From CAVVFX01 sp963747535 (lineage in GTDB: Bacteria > Acidobacteriota > Terriglobia > Bryobacterales > Bryobacteraceae), in assembly GCA_963747535.1 (NCBI GenBank), contig CAVVFX010000006.1, positions 930,001 to 994,000 of the forward strand: a DNA stretch of 64,000 nucleotides, given 5' to 3'. A program made the position numbers and the translations under genes. The notes under the pieces were generated by a model that made no database searches, was not told the origin of the DNA, and worked only from the letters and a program-made list of their open reading frames with translations. Numbering within the stretch: the first letter of the stretch is position 1; every line of letters starts with the position of its first letter. Of the stretch, positions 17,665-26,008 are shown piece after piece.

Positions 17665-18082
17665 TATTCATCTTCCTGGCCCGGCTCCGTTCATGGATAC
17701 TCAGAAAGTCTCATAGCCGGGGGGGCCTTATAGTTAACTAACGAGTATATGCGGTCAGTCGTTTTTACCGTGAAACAGGCGTTCGGTAATTTTTGCGGCA
17801 ACTCGTCTGGTTGTGCCCGTTTGTCGCAGCACATCATCTAGTACTAGTGTTACTTATTAGGTACTTAAGAGTACCATTATACATTAAAACATTTTAATGA
17901 ATTGTTTTTTATGAAGAAACTTCTTACCATTGACCCTTATACACAATTCTACCTTCGAATCAATGGTTTGTACGCACGGCCCTACGTGTTTTCCGTGTGT
18001 ACCAAATTGAGTCTTGTTCGGCTCGTTTTGCATACCGTATACTAATAAGTACTAGAACTCACAAGTATTGGAGAACCAGCGA
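17665..18082. promoter_or_regulatory. AT-rich divergent control region with several dyads
   Basis: 418 bases between the radical SAM gene and the acyltransferase operon, much richer in A+T than the surroundings. It contains CTAGTACTAG (17838-17847), GGTACT-TAAG-AGTACC (17860-17875), CATTAAAA-CA-TTTTAATG (17882-17899, perfect) and GAAG-AAA-CTTC (17913-17923). ACTTATTAG at 17852-17860 is repeated inverted as CTAATAAGT at 18042-18050, next to another GTACTAG. The number of dyads suggests one or more dimeric regulators acting on both genes. No transcription start can be assigned by eye. Confidence 0.65.
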
Positions 18083-18946
18083 ATGAAGCTGAGCTTGACA
18101 GCCGATCCGAGCACCAACCGTCGCTTTATCCTGCTACCTCCTCCTGGCTTGCCGCTTTCCAGCTCTTTTCAACAGGTTAGCGGTGACGCCGTTTGGCGAC
18201 GGGAGCTCATGAGGGATATGCAGCGCCTCCGCGGGCGCATTTATTTGCAGGATGGCGCGATCGCGGAATCGGATCTGACGGCGGATGGCCGGCACGTGCA
18301 ACCGGTCGATGAGGAATCCTGGCACCTCCTCCTTTTGAATCCCTACAACCGGGTAGTGGGCTGTACCCGGTATCTGCAACATTCTGCCTCGACCTCATAT
18401 CATCGTCTGCGTGTTCGCACCGCCGCTTTGGCTCGGACTGAACCGTGGAGCGAACGGCTGCGCCGCGCCGTGGAGAGCGAACTGGAAACCGCACGCCGCT
18501 GTGGCTTCTCCTTCGTCGAGGTCGGAGGATGGGCTCTCGACGAGAGCGTTCGCGGATCAAGCGACGCAGTTCGCAGCGTGCTCTTCACGTTCGCCTGGTC
18601 GCAAGTTGTTGGCGGCTGCCTGGGTCTCAGTATGGCCACGCATCGCAACGGCTCGGCATCGATCCTCCGCCGGATCGGTGGGCGCCCCCTCGAATGGGAC
18701 GGTTGTGCGTTGCCAGCCTATTACGATCCGCAATACAAATGCGATATGGAAGTCATCCGCTTCGACTCCCGAATCCCGTGCCCGAAATATCAGCGCGCGA
18801 TCGATGAAATCAGGTCGCAGATCCCTTCCATGACGGTCATCAGCGCCGGCAAACCATCGCGTGCCTGGAATGTTTTCAACCGGCTGCACAGCCCGGCTCC
18901 CGCTTTGCTCCCCTGGCCCGCCGGAGGTGTCGCCCCGGCGGCCTAA
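18083..18946 (+). CDS. LuxI/FeeM-like GNAT-fold acyltransferase
   Basis: 287 residues from the ATG at 18083, which has GGAGA eight bases upstream (a TTG at 18068 is the longer alternative). The segment MQRLRGRIYLQDGAI, then VDEESWHLLLLNPYNRVVGCTRYL, follows the pattern of autoinducer synthases and N-acyl amino acid synthases (R..xY/F, an acidic stretch, then a vvGc-RyL strand). The middle LETARRCGFSFVEVGGWAL and the strand ATHRNGSASILRRIGG fit the rest of the GNAT fold. The canonical LuxI E-x-D-x-D signature is not clear, so an acyl-homoserine lactone product is not supported; N-acylation of an amino acid or amine is likelier. First gene of an operon with an oxidase and a desaturase. Family call moderate. 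Confidence 0.6.
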   Translation: MKLSLTADPSTNRRFILLPPPGLPLSSSFQQVSGDAVWRRELMRDMQRLRGRIYLQDGAIAESDLTADGRHVQPVDEESWHLLLLNPYNRVVGCTRYLQHSASTSYHRLRVRTAALARTEPWSERLRRAVESELETARRCGFSFVEVGGWALDESVRGSSDAVRSVLFTFAWSQVVGGCLGLSMATHRNGSASILRRIGGRPLEWDGCALPAYYDPQYKCDMEVIRFDSRIPCPKYQRAIDEIRSQIPSMTVISAGKPSRAWNVFNRLHSPAPALLPWPAGGVAPAA

Positions 18947-18988
18947 TGCTAATTCATTCCCATCGGATTTGCCCAATGAGGCGAGTGA

Positions 18989-20644
18989 ATGCCCCAGTTT
19001 GACGTGCGCGCGGCGTGCATCGAGTGGATCCGCGCTATTGGGCGCGAGTTCGTAATCACTTCCCGCGACGAACTCCACGAGGCGGGCACTGCGACCTTTC
19101 CGACGGGTCAGACCATACCGGCGATTCTGAAGCCCGGCAGCCGCGAGGAGGTCCAGGCGTGTGTCCGCATTGCCAACCGCCACCGCGTTACACTCAGCCC
19201 CATCAGCAGCGGTAAGAACTGGGGCTACGGTTCTCGTGTCCCGGCGGCGGACAATTGCGTCCTCCTTGATCTCGGCCGCATGAACCGCATCGTCGATTTC
19301 AACGAGGACCTCGCTTACGTCACCGTCGAGCCAGGCGTGACCCAGCGGCAGCTTTTCGAGTTCTTGCGCACCCGCAAATCCAGCCTGTGGATGGACGCTA
19401 CCGGCGCCAGCCCGGAATGCAGCATTATCGGCAACACCATGGAGCGAGGCTTCGGCCACACACCCTACGGGGACCATTTCGCTTGTAGTTGCGGTTTCGA
19501 GGTCATCCTGCCCACCGGAGAATGTATCGAAACCGGATTCGGCAGCCTCCCCGGAGCGAAAGCTGCACCGGTCTACCGCTGGGGTGCCGGACCTGTTCTC
19601 GACGGCCTCTTCACGCAGTCCAACTTCGGCATCGTCATCCGCATGACCGTATGGCTCATGCCGGCGCCGGCGTATACCCAGGCATTCTTCTTCCAGTGCG
19701 CCTCCGAGCAGGATCTCCCTCGCGTGATCGACGCTCTCCGGCCTCTCCGGCTCAGCGGCACGTTACGCAGTTCCGTACACATCGGCAATGATTACAAGGT
19801 GCTCAACGGTCTCGGCCAATTTCCCTGGGCTAAGACTCAGGGCGCCGTGCCGCTCACCCGAAATCATATGCGGGAGATTCGCACCGGGATGAAATTTGGC
19901 CGGTGGAATGGCTCGGGTGGCCTCTACGGCACCAAAGCGCAGGTCAAAGAGGCCCGGCGGCTGGTGAAACTGGCGTTGCGCGGCAAGGTCACCCGTCTGC
20001 AATTCCTCGATGACCGCCTGCTCAAGATTGCCTCGCGTTTCGCGCGTCCGTATCGTTGGCTGACCGGTCTCGATCTCCAGCGCACCCTCGAAATCGTGAA
20101 GCCCGTCTTCGGCCTGATTCAAGGTATCCCGACGGGCAAAATGATCGCGAGTTGCTACTGGCGGAAGCGCGGCCCGGTTCCCCCGAATCCCAATCCGGAT
20201 CTCGACGGCTGCGGATTGTTGTGGTGCGCGCCCGTCGCTCCGGCCGATGGCAAATCTGTCCACGCCATGACGGCACTCTGTGAAGACATCCTGCTTTCCC
20301 ATGGGTTCGAACCCATGATCTCCCTGACCATGACCACCGATCGCGCCGTGACTTGCGTGGTTTCGATCTCTTATGACCGTGAGGTCTCCGGGGAGGACGG
20401 TCGGGCCATGGAATGTTATCGGCAACTGCTCGATCAGTTGACCGAAGCCGGTTTCTATTCTTATCGTCTGGGCATCCAGGCCCAGCAACTTTTCGATCCG
20501 GAGACGGCTTACGGCCGACTCCTGGCGACCTTGAAAGACGCGCTCGATCCCCATGGTGTCCTGGCGCCCGGCCGGTATCTTGCGCCTGACGGGAGCCTGC
20601 AGAAGACCGGCGAGATTTTGAAAAAATTCGCGGCTGCCCGATAA
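18989..20644 (+). CDS. VAO/PCMH-family FAD-linked oxidase (4-cresol dehydrogenase-like)
   Basis: 551 residues. The PCMH-type FAD domain spans about 40-260: ILKPGSREEVQACVRIAN, SSGKNWGYGSRVP, VLLDLGRMNRIVDFNEDL and VEPGVTQRQL, then GFGHTPYGDH. The cap domain and the C-terminal substrate domain follow, ending GVLAPGRYLAPDG. This layout and length match vanillyl-alcohol oxidase and 4-cresol dehydrogenase, which oxidise para-alkyl phenols through a quinone methide. Whether the flavin is covalent cannot be judged. It follows the acyltransferase gene by 42 bases and its stop overlaps the desaturase start (TAATG). An oxidation of an acylated phenolic amine such as an N-acyl-tyrosine would fit the operon (inference). 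Confidence 0.85.
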   Translation: MPQFDVRAACIEWIRAIGREFVITSRDELHEAGTATFPTGQTIPAILKPGSREEVQACVRIANRHRVTLSPISSGKNWGYGSRVPAADNCVLLDLGRMNRIVDFNEDLAYVTVEPGVTQRQLFEFLRTRKSSLWMDATGASPECSIIGNTMERGFGHTPYGDHFACSCGFEVILPTGECIETGFGSLPGAKAAPVYRWGAGPVLDGLFTQSNFGIVIRMTVWLMPAPAYTQAFFFQCASEQDLPRVIDALRPLRLSGTLRSSVHIGNDYKVLNGLGQFPWAKTQGAVPLTRNHMREIRTGMKFGRWNGSGGLYGTKAQVKEARRLVKLALRGKVTRLQFLDDRLLKIASRFARPYRWLTGLDLQRTLEIVKPVFGLIQGIPTGKMIASCYWRKRGPVPPNPNPDLDGCGLLWCAPVAPADGKSVHAMTALCEDILLSHGFEPMISLTMTTDRAVTCVVSISYDREVSGEDGRAMECYRQLLDQLTEAGFYSYRLGIQAQQLFDPETAYGRLLATLKDALDPHGVLAPGRYLAPDGSLQKTGEILKKFAAAR

Positions 20645-21693
20645 TGAAAGCCGTGGCAAGTGAACCGACGGTCGTTTCTAACTTCGGGGGACTGCAGGCT
20701 CTCGATCGCCAGTCCCGTGACTTGGTCCGCGATTTGCACGTTCGCCGCCCGGGAGTCTACTGGGCTGACTTTCTACTGACCAGCCTGATCGGTTGGAGTT
20801 CTTTCGCCCTGGCGGTTCACTATCCGCTATTTTCGCCGCGGATGGTATTGACTGCGGTTATCGCTGCCTTCGCGCTTTACCGTGGCCTTCTTTTCGTACA
20901 CGAAATCAGCCATTTCGGCCCCGGCGGTATGCGTGGCTTCGAGACGGCATGGAACCTGCTCTCCGGGTTTCCGCTCCTCCTGCCATCGTTCGCCTATAGC
21001 GGGATGCATCAGGACCACCACCGCATCCAGCTCTATGGTACGAAACGGGATCCGGAATATCTGCCCTTCGCCCATTCACGCGGCATGACCGTCTGCTTTG
21101 CTATCGAGAGTTTGCTGATGCCGGTGCTGCTCGGTATTCGTCTTCTCCTGGCAGCCCCATTCGGTCTGCTGTGTCCGCCGCTGCATCGCTGGCTCGCTGT
21201 GCACGCGTCGTCGCTGGTCATAAATTTCAAATATCGCCGGGACCTGAGCGGCAAACTGGAACAGAAGATGCGCGGTTCGGAACTCGCCGTGCTCCTCATC
21301 TGGACTGCCGCGGCTTTAGCTGCCTGGGGAGGCGTACTCCCCTGGAGGACCTTCCTCGTCTGGTTCGTAGTCGTCTCCATGGTCAGCTTCGTCAACACCC
21401 TTCGAACCCTGGTTGCCCACGATTACTTGAGCGACGGCCAACCCATGGACCGGGCCGGCCAGCTACTCGATTCCATTGATCACCCGGGCGGCTGGTGGAC
21501 TGAACTCTGGGCTCCCCTCGGCCTCCGTTATCACGCCTTGCATCACTATTTTCCTGGCGTGCCGTACCACAATCTCGGGAAAGCCTACCGCCGCCTGGTT
21601 ACGCAACTCCCCGCCACTTCCGATTTCCATCTCAGCACCAACCCGAGCCTGCCGTACTCTCTCCGCGAACTGTATCGTAACGCCGGAACCTGA
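20644..21693 (+). CDS. Membrane fatty acid desaturase-like di-iron enzyme
   Basis: 349 residues with four to six hydrophobic segments. The three histidine boxes are H86-EIS-H90, H122-QDH-H126 and H297-ALH-H301, the di-iron ligands of membrane desaturases and hydroxylases. The long loop with KFRRDLSGKLEQ-like sequence faces the cytoplasm. The start codon overlaps the oxidase stop by one base, so translation is coupled. It could introduce a double bond or hydroxyl into the acyl chain delivered to the LuxI-like enzyme, or act on the finished product. Regiochemistry cannot be deduced. Confidence 0.88.
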   Translation: MKAVASEPTVVSNFGGLQALDRQSRDLVRDLHVRRPGVYWADFLLTSLIGWSSFALAVHYPLFSPRMVLTAVIAAFALYRGLLFVHEISHFGPGGMRGFETAWNLLSGFPLLLPSFAYSGMHQDHHRIQLYGTKRDPEYLPFAHSRGMTVCFAIESLLMPVLLGIRLLLAAPFGLLCPPLHRWLAVHASSLVINFKYRRDLSGKLEQKMRGSELAVLLIWTAAALAAWGGVLPWRTFLVWFVVVSMVSFVNTLRTLVAHDYLSDGQPMDRAGQLLDSIDHPGGWWTELWAPLGLRYHALHHYFPGVPYHNLGKAYRRLVTQLPATSDFHLSTNPSLPYSLRELYRNAGT

Positions 21694-21820
21694 CAACGCG
21701 CCCTCCGGGTCCGATGGCCTCGTCTGGCTGTCGCACTGTCTCACAAATCTTCCAACTCTATTCAATGGTCGCCAGAACACAAACTTAACTCGCCGCGTCT
21801 GCGTCTCATGGATAGAATAG

Positions 21821-24274
21821 ATGCAGGTGTTGAAAAAGGCTGTCTTACTCGCTCTGTGCGGCACTGTAACGTTATTTTCGGCGGTTCCGTTGGGATGCGC
21901 ATCGGGTGTTCCGCTCGGAGATTTCCAACTGGATGTACGATCTGATCCGAAACTATCCGTTCTTCCCCTACGGGGCATGAACCGCTTAGAGGAAGGTCAG
22001 ACGATCCTTTATTCGCCCGGTAAGCTGCGCCTGAATCCCAAGGGCGGCGAAGTCGCCCTGGTACTGGCGCCGGCGCCCGCCAAGCCCGGCACGCTGATGA
22101 ACCAGCTTCCCAAGTTGCAAGTCCTCGAGCCCAAACCCGCCAACAAACCGGCTCAGTGGACCGTTCCCAATCGCACTGGCGTGGTGGCCCTGGTCTACGC
22201 GCCGCAGGGAGCCAGCGTCAAAAAGGTGAAAGCCTTTTTCGCCAAGGACGACGATCTCATCGCCCAACTGGCCGACTACGCCGAGAAGACGGCGCAGACC
22301 GAAGCGTTGATGGCTGCCATCAGCGCCTGGTCACCCAAGAGCACGGACGATGTCGACGCGGCCCTCACCGGCTTTGCTTCCCAGTACGGCATTGACAATC
22401 AGGTCGATCCTACCTTGCCGCGCAGCCAGCAGACGCTGGCGATGATGCGTTCCATCAATCCTGCACTAGCCAGCGTCGATCCGGTTGCCCAGGATCCTTC
22501 GCAGAGCACCGCTCAATCCGCTGCGCTCGCGACTTCCGTTGCCTCTATCTTCTTCGGTACCCCGGTTGGCCTGGCGGCGAGCGGCGGTGCGCTGTTCATG
22601 AACCTGCGCTGGATGATGTTTCCGAACACTGAATTCCGCTCCAGCTTTGCCCTCGTCGCCGATCCCCAGAGCGACAAATTAAACCTCTGTGGCAAACGCG
22701 ACCCCGCGAAGCCCAGAATGAAGGTCGCTTATCTGTGGGCGGCCAGGATTCCTAACGCCCGGCCGCCCGCGATCAGGATCGAATCGGCGGACCATCTCCC
22801 GTTAGGCGTGAAAGCTCCGCTGGCAGCCAGCATGGACGATGCCGCCTGGAAAATCGTGGATCGCGCCCGCGACTGGAAACTGGTCGCCGACGATGGCAAA
22901 ACCACGTTTCCGGTCAAGGTGAAGAGCACCGCGGACCACAAGTCTCTCGAGGTTGCTCTGGAGGACAGCAAACCCAAAGCCCCTGCCGGACGCTATCATT
23001 TGCAGGCGGCATGGGATTGGGACACGCTGCATGCTACCGGCGACGTCTACCTGAATCCCATCGGCGACTTCAAGACCGCGCGCCTCGTGCCCGAGAGCCA
23101 GGACCTGTTGCAGGAACATCACGGCAAGACTGTGGTTCAGTTGGAGAACGCCGACTTTGAGTTCGTCGAGAAAGCCGCGGTTGTCCGCAAAGACGATAAG
23201 TTCGATGCGCCGGTCAGTGTTCCGTTCCGCCTGCCCAAGGGTAAGCAGGACGGCCCGCAGGATCGCCTGAATATGCAGATCGACACCTCGTCGATGTCCG
23301 CGGGCGACTATAGTTTGAAGCTGACGCAGGCCGACGGCAAGCCTTACGACATCCCCATCAAGGTGCTCCCACCCGCGCCCCGGATTGCCAACCTGCCCCT
23401 GCTGATCAACGCGGGCGAGAAGGAGCAGGCATTCGAGCTCCATGGCGAAAATCTGGACCGGCTTGCCAGGCTGGAAGCCCCCGGCGCAGCCTTCAAGTTA
23501 GGGCCAGCCGAAGGTAACGCGCGACGGTTGTATGTCGAACTGAAACCGGACGCGCATCCTGGCGAAGAACTGGATTTGAAAGAGTACGCCCAGAACACCA
23601 CGGCTCCCGCGGTGACGCCCGGAGGCATCAAGGTCGTCGGTCCCCGTCCCCGGATTCTGAGCGCGCAGATTGCACTCCCGGCCGGCAATCAGGTCTCGCT
23701 GCTCAAGGATGAGCTTCCCGCCGGAACATTCGTGAGCGCCTCTCTCGAAACCAGACATGCGCAAGCCGGCACCACCATCCGGCTCACCTGCGATGCACCC
23801 GGATCGAAGGAAGTGACGCTGCGGGTAGGCGAGCAGAGTCCGGGGGGCACTGCGCAGGCGATGAATGCGGATACCTTATTCCTGACGTTCGATCCCGGCG
23901 CCTGGCCGGCCGGTTGCGCGGTTTCGGCGACACTCGAGAACAGCGCCGAAGGACGTTCGAAGCCGTATTCGCTCGGCAAAGTAGTGCGCGTTCCTCAAGT
24001 GGATAGCTTCGAGTTGACTGACGAGAAGTCGGATGTTAATTATGTCGGCAAACTGACCGGCGCGAATCTGGAGGTGATTGCCAAAGTGGGCTGGGGTCCG
24101 GACGCCGGGATTCCGGTAACCGCCTTGCCCGCACCGGTGGGTACCGATAGCCGCAAGCAGTCGTTGCAGATCGCACTGCCCTGGCCGCCGCCTAGTCCCC
24201 GGGCGCCGCTATGGATCTGGTTTCGAGCCGACGATCACGGCCGGGAAACGAAGATTCATTACGGAGGACAATAG
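21821..24274 (+). CDS. Large secreted protein of unknown function
   Basis: 817 residues with a signal peptide (hydrophobic 7-24, ending PLGCASG; the Cys is not in a perfect lipobox). Not recognised. The C-terminal two thirds look like a string of beta-sandwich domains with regular phrases (KVLPPAPRIANLPLLINAGE, IKVVGPRPRILSAQIALPAG, VVRVPQVDSFELTD), as in IPT/Ig-type surface proteins. Residues 130-270 are helical and Ala-rich with one hydrophobic segment (GTPVGLAASGGALFM). It lies 127 bases after the desaturase and 89 bases before the sedolisin gene, and the three may share a transcript. A surface adhesin or a protease partner is possible; neither is shown. Confidence 0.7.
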   Translation: MQVLKKAVLLALCGTVTLFSAVPLGCASGVPLGDFQLDVRSDPKLSVLPLRGMNRLEEGQTILYSPGKLRLNPKGGEVALVLAPAPAKPGTLMNQLPKLQVLEPKPANKPAQWTVPNRTGVVALVYAPQGASVKKVKAFFAKDDDLIAQLADYAEKTAQTEALMAAISAWSPKSTDDVDAALTGFASQYGIDNQVDPTLPRSQQTLAMMRSINPALASVDPVAQDPSQSTAQSAALATSVASIFFGTPVGLAASGGALFMNLRWMMFPNTEFRSSFALVADPQSDKLNLCGKRDPAKPRMKVAYLWAARIPNARPPAIRIESADHLPLGVKAPLAASMDDAAWKIVDRARDWKLVADDGKTTFPVKVKSTADHKSLEVALEDSKPKAPAGRYHLQAAWDWDTLHATGDVYLNPIGDFKTARLVPESQDLLQEHHGKTVVQLENADFEFVEKAAVVRKDDKFDAPVSVPFRLPKGKQDGPQDRLNMQIDTSSMSAGDYSLKLTQADGKPYDIPIKVLPPAPRIANLPLLINAGEKEQAFELHGENLDRLARLEAPGAAFKLGPAEGNARRLYVELKPDAHPGEELDLKEYAQNTTAPAVTPGGIKVVGPRPRILSAQIALPAGNQVSLLKDELPAGTFVSASLETRHAQAGTTIRLTCDAPGSKEVTLRVGEQSPGGTAQAMNADTLFLTFDPGAWPAGCAVSATLENSAEGRSKPYSLGKVVRVPQVDSFELTDEKSDVNYVGKLTGANLEVIAKVGWGPDAGIPVTALPAPVGTDSRKQSLQIALPWPPPSPRAPLWIWFRADDHGRETKIHYGGQ

Positions 24275-24363
24275 GTCCGGCGACGTACTGGGACGCACGC
24301 AAATTAATTTCTGCCTCTCCCAATCGCAGCCTAAACGATTCACACTGGTCACCAGGAGGATCC

Positions 24364-25923
24364 ATGAACACCAAGAATGTCACGCTCGCCGGCAGCGAGA
24401 GGCAACCGGTCGGCACACGTGTCGGCGATCAGCCCGACGACGAAGCGATCGAGGTCTCAGTCATCCTGAAACCGAAGGAGCGCGCCCCTCACGCAGGCGG
24501 CGCACCCATTTCACGCCAGGAATTTGCGGCGAAGTATGGCGCAGATGCCAGCGTGATCGACAAAGTCAAAGCGTTCGCGAAAGAACACCATCTTACGGTG
24601 AGCGAAGTATCGGCCGAGCGGCGAACGGTGAAACTGGAGGGAACGGCTGCGAACATGTGTAGCGCCTTCGGAGTCACGCTCGGCCGCTACCAGCACGAAG
24701 GACACGAGTACCGCGGGCGCACGGGCACGATCCAGGTTCCCGCCGATCTCGCACCTTCCGTCGAGGCGGTGCTCGGACTCGACAACCGGCCCCAAGCCAG
24801 GACGCACTTCCGGGTCCGGGGTCATCGGCTGCCGCACAAGGCATCAGCCACTTCAGTTTCCTATACGCCGCGCCAGGTCGCGCAGCTGTACCAGTTTCCG
24901 CTCGATGTGGACGGAACCGGCCAGACTGTCGGCATTCTGGAGTTAGGAGGCGGGTACAAGCCGGCCGACCTGAAGAAGTATTTTCCCTCCGAGGGGGTCA
25001 AGGAGCCAACTGTTATTTCCGTCTCAGTCGATAAAGCCAAGAATGCGCCTACGACTCCGAGTAGCGCGGACGGTGAAGTGCTGCTGGACATCGAAGTGAT
25101 CGGCTCGGTGGCACCCGGGGCGAAAATTGTAGTCTATTTCGCGCCCAATACTACACAGGGATTTCAGGATGCGCTTACCACCGCGATTCACGATGCCACC
25201 AACAATCCCTCCGTGATTTCGATCAGTTGGGGTGGCGCCGAATCCACCTGGACGGCCCAGTCCATGACAGCGTTCGACTCGGCCGCTCAGGACGCCGGTG
25301 CGCTGGGTGTCACGATCTGCGCCGCCTCGGGCGACAACGGGTCCACCGACGGCGTGACCGACGGCAAGAATCATGTGGATTTCCCCGCCTCGTGCCCGCA
25401 CATTCTGGCGTGTGGTGGGACCAGCCTGCAGAGCGCCAACGGAGCCATCACCAGCGAAACCGTCTGGAACGATGGATCCGGAGGCGGCGCGGGAGGCGGC
25501 GGGTTCAGCAATCAGTTTCCCTTGCCGTCTTACCAGTCGGGCATAAAAGTCACGCCGCCCTCTGGCGAAGGCCGTGGCGTGCCGGACGTTTGCGGCGATG
25601 CCGACCCCGAGACCGGCTATAAGGTACTGGTGGACGGAGAGTCGCTCGTCATCGGAGGAACCAGCGCGGTCGCACCTCTGTGGAGCGGCTTGATCGCTCT
25701 GCTTAACCAGGAGCTGGGCAAGCCGCTGGGATTTCTGCAGCCGGTCCTCTATGGACTGCCCGGGTCTGATGGAGCTTTTCACGACATCACCAGCGGATCG
25801 AACGGGGCCTTCTCCGCCGGTCCTGGATGGGATCCCTGTACAGGCTTGGGCTCTCCTGAGGGAGAGAATCTGCTGAAGGCTCTCTCCCCGGTAACCCCCG
25901 GTAGGAAACACAAGAGCCGATAA
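24364..25923 (+). CDS. Sedolisin/kumamolisin-type serine-carboxyl peptidase (S53)
   Basis: 519 residues from ATG 24364, which has a perfect AGGAGG 4-5 bases upstream; the frame opens earlier at 24211 but without such a site. Residues 1-150 are the pro-domain (SRQEFAAKYGAD, LEGTAANMCSAFGVTLG). The catalytic domain has E238-xxx-D242, the oxyanion Asp D324 in ASGDNGS, and Ser 434 in GGTSAVAP. The C-terminal calcium site HDITSGSNGAF and GWDPCTGLGSP are intact. S53 enzymes are acid endopeptidases that autoprocess. No classical signal peptide is visible, as in kumamolisin itself, so the export route is open. It follows a large secreted protein that could be its substrate or anchor (inference). Confidence 0.92.
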   Translation: MNTKNVTLAGSERQPVGTRVGDQPDDEAIEVSVILKPKERAPHAGGAPISRQEFAAKYGADASVIDKVKAFAKEHHLTVSEVSAERRTVKLEGTAANMCSAFGVTLGRYQHEGHEYRGRTGTIQVPADLAPSVEAVLGLDNRPQARTHFRVRGHRLPHKASATSVSYTPRQVAQLYQFPLDVDGTGQTVGILELGGGYKPADLKKYFPSEGVKEPTVISVSVDKAKNAPTTPSSADGEVLLDIEVIGSVAPGAKIVVYFAPNTTQGFQDALTTAIHDATNNPSVISISWGGAESTWTAQSMTAFDSAAQDAGALGVTICAASGDNGSTDGVTDGKNHVDFPASCPHILACGGTSLQSANGAITSETVWNDGSGGGAGGGGFSNQFPLPSYQSGIKVTPPSGEGRGVPDVCGDADPETGYKVLVDGESLVIGGTSAVAPLWSGLIALLNQELGKPLGFLQPVLYGLPGSDGAFHDITSGSNGAFSAGPGWDPCTGLGSPEGENLLKALSPVTPGRKHKSR

Positions 25924-25924
25924 T

Positions 25925-25984
25925 AGTTATCAGCCGTCAGCTGTCAGTCTTCAGTCGAAGACGCCCGACGTCTCACTGATAACT
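25925..25984. repeat. Intergenic palindromic repeat (GTCAGT type)
   Basis: AGTTATCAG at 25925-25933 pairs exactly with CTGATAACT at 25976-25984, and both flanks are made of CTGTCAGT/ACTGACAAC units running on to 26005. The structure parallels the GTCCGTT repeat at 1996-2073. It fills the gap between the sedolisin and the GT4 gene and may act as a terminator. Confidence 0.65.
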
Positions 25985-26008
25985 GACAACTGATGACTGA
26001 CAACTTTC

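Noticed and set aside
18083..18946. Acyl-homoserine lactone synthase
   Set aside because: The LuxI acidic signature is not clear and no LuxR-type gene is nearby, so only a LuxI/FeeM-like label is justified.
20300..20325. tRNA-like T-loop (GGTTCGAACCC)
   Set aside because: It lies inside the oxidase coding sequence and no acceptor or anticodon stems surround it.
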